Assembly: GCA_963693285.1 (NCBI GenBank)
Contig: OY848917.1
Location: 35,041,245 to 35,105,244, forward strand
Length of the DNA stretch: 64,000 bases
Source: Xestospongia muta
Lineage: Eukaryota > Porifera > Demospongiae > Haplosclerida > Petrosiidae
Direction: 5' to 3'
The number at the start of each line of letters is the position of its first letter. Positions within the stretch are counted from its first letter, which is position 1. Positions 46,080 to 58,700 of this stretch are shown piece after piece. A model generated the notes under the pieces. That model was not told where the DNA came from and made no database searches. It was given only the letters and a program-made list of their open reading frames with translations. Position numbers and translations under genes: made by a program.

Positions 46080-48670
46080 AAATGGTTAAAATAGGGCAAT
46101 GGTTTTTAGAAGTAGGATAGTGTCTTTTAATGTGATAACATTGAATAGGGTTGTGTTTTTTAAATAGTATAGTATCTTTCAGCGTAAAATTTTTTCTTGT
46201 GTGTAAAATGATGGTCTATTTTACAAATACAATAAAAACTGAGCTTGCACTCTTTTACTGAGTGATAACATTGAAATATGATATATAGTCTGTTATAATT
46301 ATATTATACTTCTTTTAGAAATCAGGATAGTGTTTTTATAGTGATAAGATAGTAATTTTTAAATTGTGTAAAATGATGGTCTACTTTAAATAGGGCAGAG
46401 CTTTTAGAAATAAACAAACATTCGATCCCTTTACAGACTTTATGTCCATAATGTCTTCCCTTTTCTATATAAGATTATTAATCACTAGTTTATAATGAAG
46501 TCTACAATTTAATTTTCCCTTTCTGCAAACATAGTTGTAAAGGTTACTTTGACAATATTTGTAGACCCAGTATCCTCCATGAAGAATAGTACTCTAATAT
46601 TGATTCTTAATAGTTTTGTCAGAATCAAACATGTCTGGATAAATAATAGTAGTGTTCATGATATAGGAAGAAAAATAGGATTAAAGTGATTAATGATTAA
46701 CAACACACCTTTATTTTGTATAGCAAGTATGTCAAACATGGTACCCATATCATCATCATCATCATCACTGTTGTCATTTTTATCTACATTGAGAATATTA
46801 TTATTTCATATTCTTTAATATAACTAACTGATTGCTTGTTGAAGATTTGATATTAAATTACTTATATCATCATCATGTATAGCTTATTTTTATAGTCTTC
46901 TACAGACACTACTGCTAAGTATTGATTTAAAACATTTAGAAGAGGATGAAGTTACTAAAGGACCACTATATCATAAATACAAAAACAAAGCAATAATTAT
47001 AAGTCCTGTAATGAAACCCTATAATTAGGTGGTTTAATACCATCATTATTTTGCTTTCCTATTATTAATTATTTTGAAATTTTATTTTTTACAACAATTT
47101 TAGGCTTACACTTAAAACGTTATGGCTTAGGGTCAGGATTTAGGTAACACTTTCCATTGTTTTCTTAATGTAAACTAGATTTACTAATTTACCTGCTACC
47201 TAATGCTATGTATGCATAATACATAATATTATATATAGCATATAGTTATAAGACTATAAAAATCATATAATAACAAGTCTTTTATTCACTACTACACTAT
47301 TACTAATGACAAGTTTTTAGGATATTGTCAGAGTTATAAGATTCTGTAAAACATGTCATTATAGGTAGAGGATCTGTTGCTATTTATTAATAAGAAAATC
47401 TGTTATCCACTACTGTTTATTAGAATCTCATTATGTATTATTCGCAACCAAAATGACAATGGATTAGTTAAATCAACCAATCAATTTTTAAAGTGATATA
47501 GCAGTATATGTACACTATACATGTGTAAACATAAGTACATTTATGTTTTACTTTAAACAGGAAAATATTAACTAGACACCATGCATGCAGTCTTTACATA
47601 AATATTTTACAATATACCAGATCCATAGTCTGAAGTCGATCTGATAGTTTGCAAAAGGAACTTCAGATTAATTTAAGGAGCAGATAAAAGGAAGTAATTA
47701 ATAAAAACAACTACAACTTGGCTTATTAGAGATTTTACTCAGGCAGTTGTACTTCCTACCAGATAGAGTCAACACATAAAATGAAAGATAGCACATACAC
47801 ACACAGACACGAGTGATAAAGTCATTCTGTATGTCATCTAAGATGTTTTTAACAATGTCATTCTAATGTTGAGAAATTTTTTCATTTTGACTGACAATTG
47901 GACATTAGAAAGCCTAAATCGGTTAAAAGAAAATAATACGCAATAATTTATACAAAACAATGTATAAGGCACATACCACTGATTCCAGATTTTTAAGAGC
48001 AGAAAAAACCTTTTATTTATAAATACATTATCGTGAACTAAAGTACTATATGAACCAAAAAATTAATAAACAAAATATTGTCTATCAATGAGTCATGTTT
48101 GACTTGACCAATTAGTAATAAGAACAGAGTGGTGTTTATCAAACATCTCAGTATCTCATCATGTAATATAATTATGTAATAAAATACCATTGGTTATTTA
48201 ACCAATCTATTTTTATAGTACCAGTATTGTTGTTGTTAGTACTTAGTTTTGGACAAAGAAAGAACACGTGAAAATGCACATTATCAAGTCTCTATATCAA
48301 AGTAACAGATCTTCTGTTTTAGTGATATGACATTTAATACATGTATCAATGTAAGATAAGGTCTTTACTGAAATTGCTTAATAGATTTTCATTTGAATTT
48401 TAAATGTCAAAAGAGCTTTTTTTATGCTTATCTTTACTAATACACTTTCTAAAGGTTTTAAGTCATAGAAAAATGTAACAGTTACTACTACAAATAATCA
48501 TAGGCACACTTAAGTCAGTACTAATTTATTTGCACCTGCTATGCGAATATATGCATCAATAAGTAGAGAGTGAGGCCTGTTTTGCAAGCATAATTTTGGG
48601 CAAATTTGTATTAACTTTCATAGACTATAATAAAAAGTAAGTGCCCATACGGTTTGCATATGCCTATTAT
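46080..48670. other. AT-rich stretch without recognised gene
   Basis: It contains loosely repeated phrases (GGATAGTGT-TTTTA, AAAATGATGGTCTA-TTTA at about 46100-46400) and a short (CAT)n run near 46750. No coding evidence was found on either strand. Confidence 0.5.
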
Positions 48671-48675
48671 TTATG

Positions 48676-48782
48676 CATAAAACATCTTTTTTTAATAAGA
48701 GGCCCAACTCAACTCGGACAGAGTATAGCTATAGTATGTCCAAGTTGAGTTGAGGCCCTTCATTAAGAAAAAGGTGTTTTAT
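48676..48782. repeat. Long perfect-to-near-perfect hairpin (snap-back element)
   Basis: Arms of about 45 bases (48676-48720 and 48738-48782) are reverse complements with few mismatches around a 17-base loop. The core is GGCCCAACTCAACTCGGACA paired with TGTCCAAGTTGAGTTGAGGC. It may be a fold-back MITE or a precursor-like hairpin; nothing distinguishes these. Confidence 0.75.
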
Positions 48783-49169
48783 ATATGAATGGAATGTAAG
48801 GTGAGGTATTTCCTCACCTATTATATGCATCACAGTTTGGAGGATCATCACAGTTTGGAGGGGGAGTTAGCTATGATAACAATGAGTACTATATGACTTT
48901 GATAAGGAGAAAGATTATGTTACCTGTCTCTAGTCCAGCACTCCCACAATTGTCAGAGCATTTTGTTTATATTAACTACCAGTCACGTTTCACACCATTG
49001 TAGTATACTAGATAAAATAAGGAACCAACATATAATGTATATGTTAGCAACAATTACAGGAAAAAAGTAAATATAGAGAAAACAATCAATATTCTGACAA
49101 ACCAATTTTCTGACAGCTGTTGCTCTTGAGCGACATAAACTATGAACTTCAATTTACATGAAAATATAT

Positions 49170-49420
49170 CTAATATTTATGTCTGCTGCAATTGTAGATG
49201 GCATGTCGTTACGTAAGGCATCCAAGTCAACTTTACATGATAGAGTGACGGGTAAAAATATATTTAGTGGTAAATCTGGCCCTTCACTGTATATCATTTA
49301 TATTATAGGCTTCTATTCCAATGTATGGATTAGAAGGAAGATATGCTTGTGCTTTGTTTTTTGCTGCAAAAAATCATTAGAAAAAGTGGAAGAGGAACTA
49401 AAAGACTTTCAAGTATTTTC
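49170..49420 (+). pseudogene. HTH_psq / pogo-like DNA-binding fragment
   Basis: AIVDGMSLRKASKSTLHDRV followed by TGKNIFSGKSGPSLY resembles the Pipsqueak-type helix-turn-helix at the N-terminus of pogo/jerky-like transposases (G.S.R.A....V..STL.DR..GK....GP...L). A second short piece, LEKVEEELKDF, follows after an intron-like gap. The rest of the transposase is absent. Confidence 0.45.
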
Positions 49421-49439
49421 TTATTGTTAATATAACTCC

Positions 49440-50080
49440 TATTGTAACTTCTAATGAATAATTTATATAAAGTCATTTAGAGCATAGTACTAGTTTATCC
49501 AATTGTTGTTAATTGCTTTCTTTTTATAGATGCTAATGTAAGATTTACCAGCTCTCTTTGGTCTTACAAATAACTCTCACTATATCAACCTCTTCAAGTC
49601 CTTAATCCACAGTGTGATATATTATCTGTTATTTTTGTCATAATGATTTACAGGTGCACTATAGTTTAAAATAATATCATTTAACTAATATTCCTGGACT
49701 AATTAAAGAAATAAGGAGTATTTTTAGAGGAACAGTCAACAGTGTTGTCACTACTGATAAGGTATATTCATTATTAGGTACATATAATTATATACTAGTT
49801 TCATTTCATAAAGCCATTAAATGATAAAAACAATAGCAATTGTGTATAATCATATGTTTGATATTTACGTCTTCCTTTCTTTCTTTCCATAGACTGAATT
49901 TGCATTCTTTGATGATAAGGTATTATATAATATTAGTAATAAATACATTGAAATGTTCACAGATACAAACATTAAAAATAGTTTACTAGTCAATAGAACA
50001 AGGATCATTAAGATAATAAACAACTATACTAGATTATTGACATATTTTCAGTTATTACACCCAAGACAATTGCAGTTAAA
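49440..50080. other. Spacer without recognised gene
   Basis: AT-rich sequence with no coding signal. Confidence 0.4.
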
Positions 50081-50092
50081 TCTATCAAGTGG

Positions 50093-50275
50093 GGGTGGTT
50101 CTTGGTGTAACTTGACTATGATGACATCATAATGAAATGACACATAGTGATGTCATCATATTGATGACATCACCTAAACCCTAAACCAAACCTAAGATTA
50201 ACTATATGACACATAGTGATGTCATCATAGGACAAGAATGTTACATCATCAGTCAAGTTACACCAAGAAGCACCC
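50093..50275. mobile_element. 183-bp MITE with 24-bp TIRs and perfect 9-bp target duplication
   Basis: The left end is GGGTGGTTCTTGGTGTAACT, and the reverse complement of the right end is GGGTGCTTCTTGGTGTAACT. Both continue with TGAC, giving one mismatch in 24. ATCAAGTGG flanks both sides exactly (50084-50092 and 50276-50284). Inside are repeats of CACATAGTGATGTCATCATA and nested palindromes (TGATGTCATCA). A 9-bp duplication is typical of Mutator-like elements; the family is inferred from that length only. Confidence 0.85.
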
Positions 50276-50454
50276 ATCAAGTGGTCATTTTGCCATATAC
50301 ACTTCTCCATGGTACCCTCCCACTTTTAATAATATTATCATTAAATAAATTAAATGCAGCAAGAAAGGGAAGTTACATAATAATTCTTGTATTATGTAAA
50401 AATGTTCAAAATATAATGCAATAACAGTCCATATAAGGTAGTTTAGTGAGCTAA

Positions 50455-50762
50455 TTATTGACGTCTGGGAAGACCTAGATGGTCACATATTTCATTAGCT
50501 TTTGCTAAGTTATTAACGAGCTTTCCTTCAAGAGTAGATATCACTGTCTTCCAGGTAACAGACGATGGCTGAGAAGTAAACCAGGTGTTGATTACCTTAA
50601 TGAGTTTAAACTTATTATCTTCTGGACTCTTTTGTAAACCATTCAAAACATCATTGGCAACTCTTAAAGCCTTGCCAATGACATATCACTGGTCATTGAT
50701 ATCAACTAATAACTTGAGTAGATTGTATTCATCAGGGGCAGTATTTAAAATATCTGGAGTAC
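50455..50762 (-). pseudogene. Death-domain terminal exon with one in-frame TGA
   Basis: After a TTATGCAG acceptor, the exon (phase 1 start) reads GTPDILNTAPDEYNLLKLLV, DIND-Q, TGA (50688-50686), YVIGKALRVANDVLNGL, then VINTWFTSQPSSVTWKTVIS, NLAKANEICDHLGL and its own TAA at 50457-50455. The alignment KW-x-IG of the two Death domains at 56-58 kb shows that the TGA occupies the position of the conserved Trp, so one TGG-to-TGA change explains it. Phase and length match the Death-domain exon at 57439-57728. No upstream exons of this copy were found within about 2 kb. It is either a relic of a duplicated neighbour gene or an inactivated alternative exon. Confidence 0.7.
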
Positions 50763-50774
50763 CTGCATAAAAAA

Positions 50775-52975
50775 ATTAAACACAGTAGCTAGAAGTCATT
50801 GTAACATGAGTATTGTTTGTTCTTGCATGAACAGTACATATTAGCTTGTATGCCTGAGAATCTTAACTAACTGACATTTGAAAGTACATGTAACAACAAA
50901 GAAAACCCTATATAAGTTTTCAATAATTGTTTATAATACTTTAATGTATACATATATAAATTCATTAATACATTACACATGTATAGGTGGCTTAACAAGT
51001 CAGATTGATGTATTATGTATTGATGGCTTAACACATCAGACTGTTAAAAAACAACCAATAATTCAAACTACAAAATACAAGTACAATAGTCATAGTTGGT
51101 GGTGCCTACTAACAAAGCAAAACAAATTTCTGAAATGTATGTTAAACGTTTTCTTAGAATAGACATTAGCTGCTATTAGTGTGCCTTAGAAAAGAGTGAA
51201 ACAAAGTTTTTTCAATTAAAAAAAGTGAAAAAGGAATGAATTTGCAAGTTAACTAACTTTCTACATCATTCTTAGGGAGTATATATATATATAGGTTGTT
51301 CTGACAACATTAAAATTAGCCATTTGCATTCAGCTAGTACTATTGGTTATTGTTTAAGTCAAAAAATCCATTAATTTCATGAAGATGGTATACACTTTGT
51401 GCATAAGGAACATATATTAAAAAGAATAAGGAATTGTATTTTATTCCAAAGAAAAAACACAGTATACCTTACTTACATATATAATTGATATATATATATA
51501 TGGTGACTGGAATAATGTTTTCTATTATATAATACTATATATTCAGTTTACCAACATATCATATTTATATTGTTTATATTTTATGTGATAGACAATGTAT
51601 TGTTTAGAAATATTATTGTGTGATTTAGTTCTTATTGTTTTGGTTTAGGCTTTATCGGTGATACTTATTTTGCTATTAGATATGATGTTTGAATATTGTT
51701 AATGGACGTTAATTATCCTCTTATTGTTTTTAAACTATTAACAGATGTTTATACAACAATATTTTTATTGTAGTTGACAAGATATCTCTGTTTGTGTTAA
51801 TGTTTTCCCTTAGCAATAAGTTCCTTTGTATGACTTTTTAATTTACACATGTATGATTTATTATTTAAACTGTGTTTTTATTAAATAAAAGAGTCTTTGT
51901 GATTTTAAAATCAACCAGTCAATTTTGTGACTTAAGCACTTGTGTAGTTCTAGACGTTCTCAATACAATCCTTCACATTTTACTAAAGTGAAAAGTATTT
52001 TAAACTGTTTTTACAACTTATTTAGTCAGATTTGATGATATTATTATAAAGTAATATAGTTTTAGTGCATTAGTGTAATTATTTTGTCCTAAATTAGAAG
52101 ACAGCTTTACAGATTGCCTCAGTTAAAAATCATTGTGAAATCATCCAATCACTCTTACAATTTAGTGCAAATCTGACTGTATGTTATAAGGTCAGTAGAT
52201 TGGTTCATTATGTGTATGTATTTTACAAGCAAAAGTCTGGCATGTGTACACATTAATTTTAATTTCTTAGTACCTAAAATTAGATCATACTTAATTTAGT
52301 TATTCCACAATTTACACAATGGCTACAGTCTTTTCTCTTGTTCTTGATAAAGATATCTCATCAAATGTACCATTAACTTATCCATGAAGGTAACATTACA
52401 TTTCTTACATCACAAACAATAGGGTAACCCCTTGTCATAACAAAACTTTCTTTTTGTGGATATAATCAATGTCTATCGAGGTACATCATATTTTATGATA
52501 CCAGTAATGAAAACATTTGTGTAGGTTGTATTAATATTTTTTTGGGGTTTTAGCTATTTTGAATCTCAGTTAATTTATATTTTGTCTATGACATTTACTG
52601 CTCTAATATTGACTGAATTATTAGTAGTTGCATTATCCATTAGAACTTAGCATAGATTTATGATACTGGCTGACATAATCAGCAATGATATTGCATTTTA
52701 TCATTCATTCTTCTAAAGAATATTTTGGTAAATATATATTAACTTAATAAATAATATGTATCTCTTATTACAAGGTACTTTTTCATGCTTTCTAAACATG
52801 TTTTGAGCTTAAATCGTGAGTAACTAAATCAAATGGAGTATGATACCTATGCTTGTCTGATGTGTGATACAATAGTTTGAGAGAAAAATATCAATTCTAA
52901 CTCACATACTACATTCTAATTTAGTAATGTCCTGTTTAACAGTTTGAATTGCATGTTCAGGCAACTCATTGGAAG
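50775..52975. other. AT-rich stretch without recognised gene
   Basis: There are short (TA)n tracts near 51285 and 51490. No coding or structural signal could be supported. Confidence 0.5.
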
Positions 52976-52982
52976 AGAGACA

Positions 52983-54330
52983 TTACAATAAAGTCAGAGT
53001 ATTGTTGATTCCATTTTTGTTCAAAACAATTGAATTATTGGATTGTAAATCCAGGGGCATATCAGGGATTTCATGTATTGCAAAGATTTCTAGTTTGTTA
53101 ATAGTTGTTTCAGGTTGAGGTATAAATGGCAACAACAAGGGTTTCCATCTATTTTGAATGGGTATTAATGACAATGTAAAACAAATATATGAGACATACT
53201 GGTTCCTAGTTAGTGATGAATAGTGTAATGATAAGTTTCTAACATGATTGTCTACCAGTGAATTTGAGATAAGGCCATCACTGGTTCCTGTGGACATACA
53301 ACAGGTATTTAATGTTCAGTAATGTAAATGAACATGAACGTCTCTTCTATGGAGATATTATGACATTTTATGGCACCTAATATGATGGCCAGGACCTCTT
53401 TTTGTAACTGTCAGAGGAGAGAGTAGAGAGATGAAGGTGATTGATTTCCATTTACTGTCTTTAATCTTATGACTAAGAACGCCAAAAGTACTGATTGGTA
53501 GGGAATATAAGTTCTTTCTTAAGATCTAAATGATCTAACAATGATGAGAACTGATGTATCTCTTCATTCTGTTTAAATACTTTCTCCAATTCTGTTGAGG
53601 ATTGTCCAAGAGGTACCTTTATTCAAGAAACTGTAGAGAGAGAAAGAAAAATAGAGAAGTTAGGTAAACGTATATTGTAACAGTTAATTAGTCCAAGAAA
53701 CAATATATTTTTGATACACTTGTGGGACTGGAACTTGCTTTATGGCTCTGATTTACTTACATGAGGAATGGAGTCTATTTCCATTGATACCATGCCCCAA
53801 CATTGCACTGTGGGTAATGTAAAGACACACTTAGATCTTTTAAGAATTAACACTAGCTTAAGATTGGAATCAATATTGTGGAAGTGATCCCCTTCATCTA
53901 CTCTTGTAATGAGGATGCCATCCATGTAGATTGAGACTCCTGGTACACCACTGGTATAGCACTTTGCAGTCTTCTACTCTTAGTAATGGAAGAGTGTTTG
54001 CTTTGAGACCAAATTTGGTGATATTGTAGTCCCTACAAATACAATTATTAATATCTGATTTAGTCACAGGTACTATTGGAGCTGTTCAGTCCAAGAATTG
54101 ATTCAAAGTAAGAAACAGGTCAAGGTTGGCAGAAACAAGGTTTTGCATCAGTATTAGCTAGGTTTTAATCAATTATGACTTGTAACACTCAAAATTTCTC
54201 TCTGAATACTTGAGGATGTTTTCCAACACTGTGTCTATACAATTTTTCTGCTAACAAAATTAAAATTTGTCCAGAATAACATCACTGTGTTCATCTATTT
54301 TTGTCCAGGACACTTTCCCTTAATCACAAA
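52983..54330 (-). pseudogene. Ty3/gypsy pol remnant
   Basis: Around 54110-53950 the minus strand reads APIVPVTKSDINN, CRDYNITKFGLKANTLPLLR and VEDC, the RT palm entry. 53925-53740 reads DGILITRVDEGDHFHNID, LILKRSKCVFTLPTV, the segment after the catalytic DD (here MDGI where MDDI is expected) through KCxF. 53297-52983 is a further open frame with no motif. The central catalytic stretch between them is deleted or out of frame. Confidence 0.7.
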
Positions 54331-54334
54331 ATAT

Positions 54335-55015
54335 TGGGAGTGTAGCTGCTTGTACTTCATAATAAACTTTTAAGTCTGTTTTCCTAGATTTTGGAGAGGT
54401 ACACCAGTGTATGTACTTGGGGAGATATTTATAGGGCCAATTCCTTAGTATATAACCAATCAGTTTGTATGTTCCCTTAATATGGATGGACAAGGAGGCC
54501 TCGATCAGAATCTCTACCTAGTTGAGATACATTCTGACAAATATAGGCTGGGGCTTTCCATGTATGGAGAAGAGGTGGTATCTTTCTACATTTCATTTAC
54601 TGTTACTTGTTTCAGGAGGAGGAGTGACCTTTGCCACTGACTGTGGTTACTTTATTCACCTACATGTCTTTGGCTACAGTCTCCATTCACAGAGCAATTT
54701 CAAAAGATCTTTTATATATGAGTTTAGTACTTTCATTATTCAGCTATTGCTAACTCTACAGACCAGTCTATCTCAAAAGCCATCTAAGCTTTCTCCAAAC
54801 CACAGTGTTCACCCAAAGGTTTGAGTGCTGTTTAATATGCAATTTACATATCTATTCAATAGGTGAAGGCATTAGGATATGGGTCTGTTTTCACTGTGTC
54901 CATCAATTGATTATAGGTCTGTTATTTTGGGCTCATTGGCTGAATTTAACTTTTCAAGTGTTGGTTTGTGGTGGAGCCTCTGGTGACAAAGTTTCACCTC
55001 ATGCACTGGTGCTGA
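54335..55015. other. Stretch without recognised gene
   Basis: This is probably residue of the gypsy element. No motifs were identified. Confidence 0.4.
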
Positions 55016-55029
55016 CATGTTGCCATATA

Positions 55030-55094
55030 TAAATATATATGTGTGTGTGTATGTATGTATGTGTGTGTGTATGCATATATGTATGTATGTATGT

Positions 55095-55136
<42 letters not shown>

Positions 55137-55215
55137 GTGCAAGTGTGTATGTATGTGTGTATGTATGTGTGTGTGTGTGTATGTATGTATATGTGTATGT
55201 ATGTATGCATGTAGT
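55030..55215. repeat. Compound (GT)n/(GTAT)n microsatellite
   Basis: Alternating GTGTGTAT and GTATGTAT units extend for about 185 bases. All open frames over it are artefacts of the repeat (Cys-Val-Tyr-Met or His-Thr-Ile periodicities). Confidence 0.95.
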
Positions 55216-55219
55216 GAAC

Positions 55220-55740
55220 TACCAGAGTTAAGACAATGTACATACAAGTCAACAACAACAACTAAAAACTGTTCATGTTCACTGAGTGCACTAACATTTA
55301 TACTGTTTTATCTTTTACAATCATCAATATACTTACATACACATTAACATGTATTATGTATATAACCCCCAAAGTAATGATCATGGTGAGGTAATATATA
55401 TCCTCATGTATTGACACGTGAAAGTAAACGTTTTATGTACAGCCCTGAGATGCATAAATCATATTTGATCTTGATGTTCAGCATATGAATTGCTCCATGT
55501 GTACATTGTATACAGTATCTATAATTATAACCTCAAAAATTGACATATTGTCTCACAAACAGCTGTTTACATATGACTTAACAATTTAAATGTTAAATGA
55601 AATTATTATAAAAAAACTCTCCATTATATGTTGTAATGAAGTATTAACAACTATAAAACTGACATGAAAATAACGTACATTGTCACTCATGATATGAATA
55701 CTAAAGAGGAACTAATACAGATTAACAAAACTAAACTACA
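55220..55740. other. 3' flank of the Death-domain gene
   Basis: AT-rich, with no coding signal. It would contain the 3' UTR and polyadenylation site of the minus-strand gene; a specific signal was not fixed. Confidence 0.4.
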
Positions 55741-55744
55741 AGTC

Positions 55745-58700
55745 TTACAAAAGATTACATTTCTTCTTAGAAGGAGTGGATGCTTTGCTGAAATCTCTCT
55801 TATGCTCATATTTCGAATACACCTCCGGAGAGATATCTGTAAAATATAAGAGTAACTAATGAGTTAAGTCTTAACACAATATTTGATAACATAGAGTGCA
55901 AATCACTAGCTAGTGTATAAATATTATCTTGTGTTATAAATATATCAAAGTCAATATCTTAAAATTTAATTAGCAACTCATTCTATGTCCTAGTAGTGAT
56001 GATGTAGATCTTACCTAATATACTCTCTACTGCTGTAGTAGGACATGACAAATCAGTAGTGTCAGGTCTTATTCCTTTATAAATGAAGTCTTAACAATAC
56101 ATTACAATACAGAATTTTTTACCTGAAGATGATGAGATAATTGGGCTAGTAGTTACTATTGTTTTATCAGAACCTGTCAAATAATGTGTAATAAAACAAT
56201 ACATTACCTAAGAAACATAGACTAACCTTGGTGTGTCTTCTCAACAAGTGATTTAGAGGCACATTTGATGTCATCTTTAGTTAATGGAGGGGAAGCAAGA
56301 TCCTGCACACAAAGTAGATGAGCAGTACAGTAAGATAATGTTAAAAATTAAAACTACATGTACATTGTTACATGTACATACACTTAAAGTAAATAAGTAG
56401 ACTTACCAAAGGATTACATTTAGAAAAGACATATTTACTATACTCTTCAGGTCTCTTTAGAAATCTACGAATATCATCACCAATTTGACGATTATTAACA
56501 ACTGGACCTTCCACTTCCTTTAATAATGCTTTCCATGTGGCTTCATTTGATTTCTCCTCTAGCCATTTATTGATCACAATTGACAGGTTCATCTCTGTTG
56601 AGGTATTGCTTATCTTCAAGCTCTCTAATTCTCCAGTGTTGACTTCAAGTGAGACTCCAATGAGGTACCATTTGTCTTTAATATGCATTAGTAAAGCTAA
56701 AACATCTTTCATTTTAGGAACTTTAGAAAGAACGGGATTATTATCTACAAAAGAATATACACAAAAAAGAAAACATAAAAATCAAGTTAAAATAAAGTTA
56801 AAACAGTGTTGCAGTATTAATTAAATTTATTATTAACAATAATAATAATTATTAATGGCTATAGCAATAAACATATGCTTATATAAAATATGTCTGTTAT
56901 AAGCAAGATTATAACTGAATGAGGTATAAGCACCCACACTATACCATCTTTATATGGACTGTTAGTACTATAAGAGTATTATAACAGTCTGATATTACTG
57001 TTATAATAGGTGTCAGATAACAGAATATTCTTAGCAATTTACACAGTCAAAGAGACTAGAAATTTCAATGAGATATTGCGAGATTGTCTGGCGTAGATAA
57101 ATTTAGTCAACAGCTTTTTTTGAAATATACTTTAAAATCCTACCCAGAAAGAGAAACCAACTCGTTTTTTCAATGAATACTATACAACATGAAAAGCACT
57201 AAAGTGCAGAACCCTGGAGCTACATATAGTATGATACAATCATATCTTGTAAGTAGCAGTTCTTCAAGGCTATATTTATCTTGTACAAGTATATCATCCA
57301 CCTAACATGTTTATATTTAGAAAAATCACATTTATTCGAACAAAATGGAAAACCTATTAACAAATTTGTATAGAAAAGTAAGGAGGGACAATAGCAAAAC
57401 ATCATAGAGAACGAACTATAAATGTTCTGTGATAATTGTTAGTTTACATTATATTTGGACTTAAGAATAGCTTCAGCTAGAGCTGGTTCATTGACAGGTT
57501 CCTTTTTAATGACTTCAATGATAGCTCCCCAGGTCACATTAGATTGGTCTTCAGTGTCAATCCAGGTCTGTAGTATCTCTGATAACTTGAGAGTGTCATC
57601 ATATTGAGGATCTCTGTTTATGGATTGTATTGTACCATAAGATATCCCTAAGCCTTCACCAATCTGTCTCCATTTGTATTTAATAGGAGCAAGGGCTTGT
57701 TGGAGGTGAAGTTTCTTAGGACATTTTTCTAAGCATAAAATGAAATATAACTTAAAATTAAGAATGGCAATTGTGATTATATTTTAAATAGCATTCCCAT
57801 CTCTGTTAGTTTGAAGTACATGTAGTCAGGAAACAGCTTTGTATATGTGTTAATAACAAAGGGTTATATTGTGTAGTATCTAAACTTTCAGACACTTATA
57901 GGAAATATTATTTAATACAACAAAAACCACTAATGCTATGCACAAACCTTTAAAGAGGTGTTGTTCAGATATCCTTTCAATATCACGTTCATTTAATGGA
58001 GGATAAGCAAGATCCTATAATAGAATGTGGTATAAGTATGATCCAGTACAAAATGTGGTAAAGTATGATGCAGAACAGAATGTATGATGCATGACATTAC
58101 ATTTATTGAATAATCAGACTAACATATACTTACCAAAGGATTACGTCCAGCAAACATACTAAGCTGACTGCAACGTTCCTTTACTGACATGTGACTCAAT
58201 GAAAATGAGAAAAAAGAACACCTTTCCATTATGTGGTGAAGGTGGTTATGTTGAAGTGGTAGGTCAGCACTGAAAAGTGCCCTTGTCACTGAAGGAGCAA
58301 TACAAAAAAAAGGATCACTAGCTCCCACAATCTCTTCAATGTTTATCTTCTTGGTGTTTTTGTCGTCTGCAACATTATGTTTTGTAAGCACTGATCGAGC
58401 AACATTTTTAATATTATAAAGTGTCCGTTCTCGAACAGGAAGACTGCGAGCTTTCTCTACGTCACTAGAAGAAATAAGGTACTCCTCACATTCAAATGAA
58501 TGCATCTGACTCTTCAATGTTAATATTGTCTTAATAACGTTATTGAAAACATCGTGGCTATTTTCAATGTCGTTCATTGATGTAAGTACTGTAACGCAAC
58601 GATAGTGCTCTGTCACTTCAACAATAACTTTGACTTCATTCTCCCAATAAATGCCATTTGTCCATACATAACAACAACGAGCCAACATTTGGACTATTTC

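Noticed and set aside
54911..55347. Overlapping open frames rich in Cys-Val-Tyr or His-Thr
   Set aside because: They are the translation of a GT/GTAT microsatellite in several frames and have no other content.
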